Part shown: piece after piece, positions 56,826-64,000 of the stretch | How positions within the stretch are numbered: the first letter of the stretch is position 1 | How the letters are laid out: every line of letters begins with the position of its first letter | Assembly (NCBI GenBank): GCA_021234155.1 | Contig: JAJEKV010000079.1 | Coordinates: 1,366,789-1,430,788 of the forward strand | Length of the DNA: 64,000 nucleotides | Source: Isoetes taiwanensis | Taxonomy: Eukaryota; Streptophyta; Lycopodiopsida; Isoetales; Isoetaceae | Direction of reading: 5' to 3' | Translations under genes and position numbers: made by a program | Notes under the pieces: generated by a model | What the model was told of the DNA's origin: nothing | The model's input: the letters and a program-made list of their open reading frames with translations, nothing else | Databases searched by the model: none

Positions 56826-56907
56826 GTGGACGTGCCGGAGTGGTTATCGGGCATGACTAGAAATCATGTGGGCTTTGCCCGCGCAGGTTCGAATCCTGCC
56901 GTCCACG
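56826..56907 (+). tRNA. tRNA-Ser (anticodon AGA)
   Basis: An 82-base gene with all arms intact: acceptor stem GTGGACG/CGTCCAC with discriminator G at 56907, anticodon stem CATGA/TCATG with loop CTAGAAA (anticodon AGA at 56859-56861, read as IGA), a long serine-type variable arm (GGGC-TTT-GCCC) and a T-arm with GGTTCGAATCC (B-box, 56887-56897). The A-box TGCCGGAGTGG is good. CAA words just upstream (CATCAAAG) and a TATA-like CTATAATA at about 56780 fit plant tRNA promoters. CCA is not encoded, as expected for a nuclear gene. Confidence 0.97.
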
Positions 56908-56913
56908 ATGAGA

Positions 56914-56922
56914 TTTTTTTTT
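56914..56922 (+). terminator. Pol III terminator of tRNA-Ser
   Basis: A run of nine T begins seven bases after the tRNA 3' end, enough to stop RNA polymerase III. Confidence 0.85.
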
Positions 56923-57224
56923 ATTTTCCAGTTTTTCCACAATACCATTTGAGATCAAAACAAGCTGTCACACGTTTGTATTTTGTTGGAGCTTTTAACA
57001 AAATTGGTGTCTTTGGACTCTATTTTGCTCTCAGTTTTAAATTAGTAAAGGGGTGTTTTTGGGTATGAATATGGTTTCATTGTGTTGTTAAATATATGTG
57101 CATTACTTATGCATCCGCTCCAAGGAGTTGCCTACTGCCTTGCATGTTCTCGTTAGTTGATGCATGTGCATAATTATTTGGTTGTGTATAGTAGGTATGG
57201 GTATGGGTGTGAGTGTGAGGGGCA

Positions 57225-59505
57225 ATAACATATGTTTTGTGTGTCTTGCTCAAAAATTGCGAAGGCCCTCTCGCTTCGTTTGCAAGCGGTCCTGAAGGAG
57301 GCTATTTGCCCCATGCAGTCTGGTTTCATTCCGGCAGGCACATTCTCAATAATGTCGCGGCGGCATTCGAGGGTATTCACTGGGCACGCAGAACAGGTCA
57401 GCAGATAGTGTACTTGAAGCTGGATTTTGCAAAGGCATATGATAGTGTTCGGTGGGACTTTCTGAAGAGGACGATGCTCGCCTTTGGGTGTGGGGAGAGC
57501 TTTTACGTGGTGACTCTCGGTTCTTAACGCCGGCCAGTGGCCACCGGCCCTATGTCACGGTGAGTCATCGCCGGTCTTTAGTGTGGGACGCGGAGTTCGC
57601 CAGGGATGTCCGTTGGCGCCCTTCCTATTTACCATCGTGGCAGAGGCCCTCTCTCAGTTCTTGATCTCGGATGTGGAGGCGGGTGTTGTTGGGTCACAGC
57701 AGATTGGGAGTCAGTATGCTGATGACACTTTCCTTTTCCTACAGGCTGATGAAAGGAATCTGTTAAATACGAAAGAGTTGCTGGACGCATTCTCTCTTGC
57801 ATCGGGTTGTCTTATGAATTGGTCAAAGTGCTCGGCGTTATGGCCGGCGGCAAATCCCATGCCCGTGGTCGTATCCCAATTTCCTTGGCGGACGCAGCCG
57901 CAGGGCACATGCTCTAGGCGTTTAGGGATCCCGTTTGGCATCGACATTTCGGCGGCAGGCATTTGGGAGGACATTCTAGTGGGGTTGTGGCGGCACCTTA
58001 ACTGGTGGAAGGGAGGGAAGCTTTCCATGGCTGGTAGGGTCACAAAATGCTTAAGTCCGCTTCGTGCTCCACGATATTTATATGGCGCCCATTATCCTAG
58101 CCGGAGAGCAAGGTTCGGGAAATTTCCTCAATGGTCCGTAAATTTTGTGTGGGGGTGGAAATGAGGAGGGGGCAGCTTGTCAAAGTGGCACGGGTGGAAA
58201 TGTGTGCGCCCCAAAGCTGTGGGGGGACTCGGTTTCTTAGATCTCTCGCTCCATGGCAAGGTCCTGTTGTCCAAGTTCGTGTTTGCGATCCTGGAGAATG
58301 TGCTTGATTCCCCGGGCATGGTCTTACTTCATCAGTCGCTATCTCACTCGATTGTTTTCCGTAAGCCGTCCCGCGTCTGTGCGGGCTTCCATGGGCGTTA
58401 TTTGTCGATATCGCCATATGTTAATGCCTCTCCCTTCCTGAAGGGACTCTTGCGCGCCTGGGAGCAGGTCCGCCTGCTGTTTGCCATTGACGCCGCCAGT
58501 TGTATTCAGTTAGAGGCATCACCATGGTGGATCCCGATTGGCGGGTGCGCGGCACCTGCTCCGTGGCCGACCGCATCCGTTGATCCCCGGGTCCAGCGTA
58601 GATGGGCACAATGTGGGGTTCTGACAGTGGGGGAATGGTATATTGACGGGCAGCTTGCACCCTGGCATCTTTTCCGCCACAAGTTCCGATTGCAGGAACG
58701 TGACTGCGCTATTTGGGCATGGGTGGCTAATGCTCTACCGCTGAATCCCCCGCAGGCATCAGGGCGGGTGTGGAGTTGTCATCTGAAAGTTGACCCCTCC
58801 AATTTCGTGAAGTCCTGCTATGAGCTTTTGGCTATTCAGGATGAGCTGCCTCCCTCGGACGGCTGGAGTCTCCAGGTGCCAGGAGATGACTGGGGCAACA
58901 TTTGGAGGGGGTGTGGAATCCAATCGTGCACCGGTCCTTGAGGGTGAACACGTGGGTGCACAGGATCAACCCGCGGATCAGCGACAGGTGTCCAATGTGT
59001 GGTGCCTGTGCGGAGACCCTGGAACATTGCATGTTTCTCTGCGCAGACATCCAGCCGGCATGGCAGTGGGTTCAGCGCCTCTTTCACATCTCGCTTCAGA
59101 GTCAACAGGTGTTGTTGGGGGTGTATCCTAGTGGGTGGTCCCAGCCCCAGAGTCTGGCCTTCCATTTGTGTAAAGCGTGGTTAGTGTGGCTTATTTGGAA
59201 GCGTCGGCGCATGAAGGTCTTCCGGAATGAGGAGATACAGCCCCGGGTTTTGATCCCGCAGTTAAGGTACAAATTGTATCTCTCTTATCTGGCGTCTCCT
59301 CGGAAGGAGCAGTTTAAGGCGGCCATTTGGGAAAGGACCCTTTTCATTGTAGATAGCATTGGCAGATTTATCCCATGAGTCGTAGGTAGGTATATGTGCT
59401 GTGTGGGTGCTCGCTCATGTTTGGGCAGGGGTACCCTAGTATCGCTCTTCTTGTACTTACTCTATATTAATATTACTTAATTTCATCCTTCAAAAAAAAA
59501 AAAAT
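57225..59505 (+). mobile_element. 5'-truncated L1-type LINE with RT and poly-A tail
   Basis: ORF2 fragments in several frames: LSLRLQAVLKEAICPMQSGF, HILNNVAAAFEGIHWARRTG, YLKLDFAKAYDSVRWDFLKR (first catalytic Asp), then VRQGCPLAPFLFTIVAEALS and QYADDTFLFLQAD with the YADD box at 57715-57726, then the thumb and connection region, and at 58902-59378 the C-terminal zinc-binding zf-RVT domain (CPMCGACAETLEHCMFLC, CX2CX8HX4C). A terminal CTTC(A)n tail ends at about 59503. The endonuclease half is missing and frames change at about 57340, 57525, 58165 and 58890, so it is inactive, though decay is mild. It inserted about 320 bp behind the tRNA-Ser gene. Confidence 0.9.
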
Positions 59506-60045
59506 TTGGGCATATACTAAGAAATTATTGCTTTAAGCCTATGCAACATCTAATTTGAAACACAATCATGTCGAAAAATGTTCCAACATGGACCTTGTGA
59601 CAAAAATAATGCCAAACCTCTCTGTTGGTTGCAATTGTCAATCTTCAATATAGTCATGAGAAAAATGCATTTACAATGGTCATAAAGCAATGGACATTTA
59701 CAATGTGTAAGTTTATTGAAGGCCTAGATTATGTAGCCAAATGCATAACTATATAAAATACAAATATAAAAAAGACACCTCTAGCTACACCACATCAAAA
59801 ACGATGCCCACATCCTCCTTGAAATCCCCCATAAAAAAGATCCCTCAAAATCCCCCTTTTCGTGGAATGGACATGATTTTAAGAAACGGGGTATCTGGCC
59901 ACAATCCCCCCTTCGTGATTTTGTAGATTAAATCCCTGTATTTGATTTTTTGGGTTGCCCCTAGGGGGGCAAACCCTTGTTTATGTGGGTTTTTGGCATA
60001 TCCTAGGTATATGCTAGAATATCCCTAGGATATCTTTGGTGGCCC
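59506..60045. other. No recognisable gene
   Basis: AT-rich spacer after the LINE poly-A tail. A CCTAGGTATATGCTAG / ATCCCTAGGATAT inverted pattern lies near 60000-60035. Nothing recognised. Confidence 0.4.
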
Positions 60046-61760
60046 AAACCTCCTATTTCCTCAGAAACTCTACCGGTGGTAAACAACTCCACGCCTCATT
60101 TCTTGAAGCCAACCGGGTAACTGGCAAGGCAGGGAGGTAACGGCAATGGTTGGGAAGGCCAGGGTTATGCATACCGTGAGCGGGAGCCAAGGCGATGAGT
60201 TTGGTGATAGAAGGTCGCTGGATTTGGCATATGCAACTCTGTTCTTCTTGGATTTAAGGGAAAGCTTTTCACAAAATTTGGAGCAGAGCATTTTCAGATC
60301 CCTCTTCTCGCAATCCGGCATTCCTGATTCCTTTGTTTCTTCACAATTCTCGCAGGGTAAGCTTCTTGGTGGTCAAATTTCCTTTAAATTTCCTTTTTCT
60401 TTGCAAAACCATAGCTAAGGAGGTACAATGCTGCATGTTTGGTTAATCTCATTTTTTTTTTTTCCAAACCAAATTTTATCCAAAGAAATCCATTCAAACA
60501 CACACACGAGGTCCAAAGCCCTATTTTCTCACATGCACTTTGTATAAGCAATATGTAGTGGCGGATCCATCAGCAGAAGAGAAAGCTATTATGCACAAAC
60601 CACCTTAACTGTAGTTCTTGACGATTCTGGAAAGCCTATTTCGTTGTTGCAGAGAAGGAGTTCGGGCGGATGCATCTTGATCTCTTCAATCAAACATGGT
60701 AGAAGGCGTGGATTTGGTATATGCAACTATATTATTATGGGATTAAGAAAAAAGCCTTCCACATATTTTAGAGTAGAGCATTTGGTATCCTTCTTTTGCA
60801 TTCCAACATTCTGAATTCATTTGTTTCTTCATATGTTCTGGCAGGTAGGCTTCTTGCCAAACCATAACTAAACAGGTAAACCTCCTATTTCCTGTAAACT
60901 CTTGGTCAGCTGGTAAAGAACTCCACGTCTCATTTCTTGAAGCCAAGCGAGTAACTGGCAAGGCAGGGAGGTAACGGCAATGGTTGGGAAGCCAGGGTTA
61001 TGCATACCAGAGCAGGAGCTGGGGCAGATGAGTCTGGTGCTAGAAGGCAGCGAATTTGGCATATGCAACTCTATTTTTGCGGATTTAAGGGAAAGCTTTT
61101 CACAAAATTTGGAGCAGAGCATTTTCAGATCCCTCTTCTCTAACGGCATTCCTTTCCTTTGTTTCTTCACCGGTTTACGCGGTAAAGCTTCTTGGTGATC
61201 AAATTTCCTTTAAATTTCCTTTTTCTTTGCAAAACCATAGCTAAGGTGGTACAATGCTGCATGTTTGGTTAATCTCATTTTTTTTCCAAACCAATTTATC
61301 CAAAGAAATCCTTCAAACACACACGAGATCCAGTGCCCTATTTTCTCACATGCACTTTGTATAAGCAATATGTAGTGGCAGATCCATCAGCAGAAGAGAA
61401 AGCTATTATGCACAAACCACCTTAACAGTAGTTCTTGACGATTCTGGAAAGCCTATTTCGTTGTTGCAGAGAAGGAGTTCGGGCAGATGCATCTTGATCT
61501 CCTCAATCAAACATGGTAGAAGGCAGTGGATTTGGCATATGCAACTATATTATTGCGGATTTAAGAAAAAGCCTTTCACATATTTTAGAGTAGAGCATTT
61601 GGTATCCTTCTTTTGCATTCCAACATTCTGAATTCATTTGTTTCTTCATATGTTCTGGCAGGTAGGCTTCTTGCTAAACCATAACTAAGCAGGTACAATG
61701 CTGCACGATTTTGTTAGTCTCATGTTTTTTTCCAAACCAGCTTGTCCAACATATCCATTC
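60046..61760. repeat. Tandem duplication of an 834-bp compound unit (A-B-A-B)
   Basis: The block starting AAACCTCCTATTTCCT at about 60046 repeats from about 60880; for example GGTAACGGCAATGGTTGGGA occurs at 60136 and 60970, period 834. Inside each unit two related sub-blocks alternate: A with GGGAAAGCTTTTCACAAAAT and GTACAATGCTGCATGTTTGG, and B with CACATATTTTAGAGTAGAGC. A partial third unit starts at about 61691. Both A blocks have frames of 70-90 codons sharing DLRESFSQNLEQSIFRSLFS, which is not a protein I recognise. Confidence 0.85.
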
Positions 61761-64000
61761 AAATGCACGTGGAAAACTTATTTCGTTGTTAAAGCCTGGT
61801 ACAGTACGATTCCAATCAATAGTTGCAGGTGGGTTTAAATGCAACTTTAAATAGTCCTGTAAATTGTCTGCAATGTTATGTGGAAAATATAGTGAAGAAA
61901 CCTGATATACAAAGATTATTGATATAGGAAATTCAGAACAAAATGGGGCAAATGGCTGTCAAGGAAGACAGAAAGAAGTTGCCATAGTTGCAAGCACTAG
62001 TAAAGGAGACTCTGAAAAGGCATCCTTGTGCAGAAGGTACTAGTAAAGGAGACTCTGAGACGGAGTCCTCACGAGGAAGGTACCCTTGTTACTAAACTAT
62101 GTAAAGTTACACGTTATTTATGATATTCCTGGAAATGCCCTTATTCTTGGGGGCATACTATGGAGTCACAGTGAACTGTACTTTATTATATATTCTCTAA
62201 CCTTTGTGACGGTAGTTGTGGGTTCTTCTGCTCTCCTCTGATTGCACATGCAACACTTCCCATATGAACCTAGTGGCAACAACAATGTTTGCAAGAACTG
62301 AAGGTTGTAAGTTACTCTTCTATGGATCACTTGATAAGGTTTCATTGCATTGTGCTGAGGCATGATTCCTCTACATGAAACAAGGTGTGTGAATCTGTAG
62401 TCTATCTAGCCTTCGAATTTGCATATTTGAGCATTGTGACTCTTGCATTTCAAAATTCCACCTGAGAACTAAGGCAAACAAAAACAAATTATGTAGCAAC
62501 CGGAGGGCAGATAACCGCATGAAATTACAACTATGTGTGGCATGTGCTGTTTAGATGTAGCATGATGAAATTGTCAGAATCTGGATGACTAGGCTCAGAG
62601 AGCCTTGCTTTTCAACATGGGATATTGTGAAGGGTGGATGCCTATAAATGGTTTTTCTTTTCTTTTTTAAAATTCCATATACCAGATTCCAATTTAAACA
62701 GACATTTAGTGGTGCCAAAACTATGATGTTGCTAGCAAATGGTTTGCAAAGAGGTTCTTCCTCAACGGAGAACAATTTTCCGTGTGCTTTATAGTGCTAT
62801 ACTGCTGTAACTATACTTGAATTTTAAACTCTTGGCAAGCTCTAGAAGCAATGCTATGGGTAGTTATGTTATGTCTATATACGATTGATCAGCATGGACC
62901 TGGTAATGGTATTGCATTTGCAGAAGGCAACTAAATCTCATCTTCATAACTTGTGGCATCGTTTGATTACGTCATGTGTTTGGCTTGTACTGCTCATTTC
63001 ATGGATTAAGCTTAGGTTTACTTATAAATGGTGAGGCTTCTCGAGCTCCCTTATAGGCATCCTGCAAGACAGCTAGAACTATATATTTGCCCGACGTTCT
63101 AGCAGAAAGACAGGTTATGGGCATTAGAAAAGGCTTATTGGAAGACAAAGATGTGAATTTACATTGAAAACCTTATGCCAAAGGGATAAGTTACAACGCT
63201 GTTGGAGGAAGACAGAGATGTGAATACATTTGAAAACCGTATGCCAAAGAGACATTACAACGTTGAAAAACAAGGGTTCTGAGTTTGATGAAAGACAAAG
63301 ATGTGAATTTGCATTTGAACACCTTATGGCTTACATGGCACACAAAGAAAGGATGATGACTTAAAGCAAGCAAAGCAGCCTAGACCAAGCATCCCTTATA
63401 ATCTTTGTAGTTGTTCTCATATTTGCAAACATGATGGCATAAAGATAATGTTCTATCATGGAGTGCAAATGTTATGCCATCCAAACACTTCCTATAAGGA
63501 CAAATAGATACACTCTTCTCTTTCCCGTTTTTTTTCATTCATTGCATATTTGAAAATGCAAAATGGTCCTAGAGCTCCACTTTTGTAGCATTTTGTAAAC
63601 ATATTAGTGCCTTAGCCTAATTAATGATATTTAAATGTGCATTTTTTTCACATATCATTTAAGGTAAGAGTTTGAAAATCTTCGAGGTTGATGTCACTTG
63701 TTTTGTATCAGGCCGTGATGAAGATGTTAGGAGGAGCAATATGCTGATCTATCTAGTAAAGAAAATAGACCGAACCTAAGTAGAAAAATAGGAAAAAAAT
63801 CAGCATCCAAGTTTGCTTGGCACATTTCCATAATTGACTTGCGCTTGTAAATGTTGTATGTATTAACAAAGTTGAGAAGGCAATATCTAACACAACCAAT
63901 TGTAAGTCCATGTTTTTGTTATATTATGTCAACGTTTCTTTTATATTTGTTGGTAATCTATTCTTTATTTTCCAATATCGAGAAAAATGGGCACTTCACT
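61761..64000. other. No recognisable gene; two small tandem repeats
   Basis: A 43-bp duplication starts ACTAGTAAAGGAGACTCTGA at 61996 and 62039. A three-copy diverged repeat (GACAAAGATGTGAATTTACA, then AACCTTATGCC) starts at 63141, 63208 and 63290. A frame at about 61916-62040 is open after an acceptor-like TATAG but unassigned. Nothing else recognised to the end of the window. Confidence 0.4.

Overview
The window looks like nuclear DNA of a land plant, most likely a fern or another seed-free plant with a large, repeat-rich genome. This is an inference from content: two intronless PLS-type pentatricopeptide repeat (PPR) genes plus a PPR fragment, a spliced CHCH-domain gene with GT-AG introns, a plant-type GATA zinc finger, a chromodomain-type Ty3/Gypsy remnant, a plant Helitron and plant LINEs with DUF4283-type ORF1. 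The DNA is AT-rich, genes are sparse, and most recognisable protein similarity belongs to decayed mobile elements.

Layout. 1-9 kb is transposon debris: a DUF7869-type protein relic (1.7-3.9 kb), a LINE ORF1 relic (5.0-5.8 kb, minus) and a Gypsy integrase/chromodomain relic (5.9-6.8 kb). 9.9 kb holds a tRNA-derived SINE-like unit. 14.0-15.6 kb has a minus-strand PPR fragment abutting a plus-strand 5'-truncated PhzF-family pseudogene with intact 3' exons. 17.0-21.6 kb is a decayed autonomous Helitron (HUH Rep and Pif1 helicase), followed by tandem repeats with tRNA-like features. 23.6-25.4 kb is a PPR gene. 25.4-37 kb is mostly non-coding, with a MITE-like element, many short tandem duplications, a LINE 3' end with a (TTCTA)n tail, microsatellites and a 93-bp array. 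37.1-37.6 kb is a small two-exon gene of unknown function. 39.2-40.9 kb is a second PPR gene (minus). 41.2-41.5 kb is a GATA zinc-finger ORF cut off just after the finger. 44.5-45.9 kb is a decayed LINE (minus).

49.6-54.5 kb is a pogo/Tigger-like transposase gene (minus) split by a 3.3-kb non-autonomous hAT-like element that itself carries gene-like sequence. 54.5-55.0 kb is a LINE endonuclease relic. 55.6-56.8 kb is the best complete gene: a five-exon twin-CX9C (CHCHD2/CHCHD10/MIX17-like) gene. A tRNA-Ser(AGA) gene starts 53 bp after its stop codon, and a 5'-truncated LINE with a poly-A tail follows. 60.0-61.7 kb is an A-B-A-B duplication of period 834 bp.

The likely functional genes are the two PPR genes (organelle RNA processing or editing), the CHCH gene (mitochondrial), the tRNA and possibly the 37-kb unknown gene. 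I see no operon-like or pathway cluster. The most interesting structures are the nested hAT-in-pogo insertion with its palindrome arrays, the tRNA close behind the CHCH gene, the interrupted GATA gene and the tRNA-like repeat field behind the Helitron.
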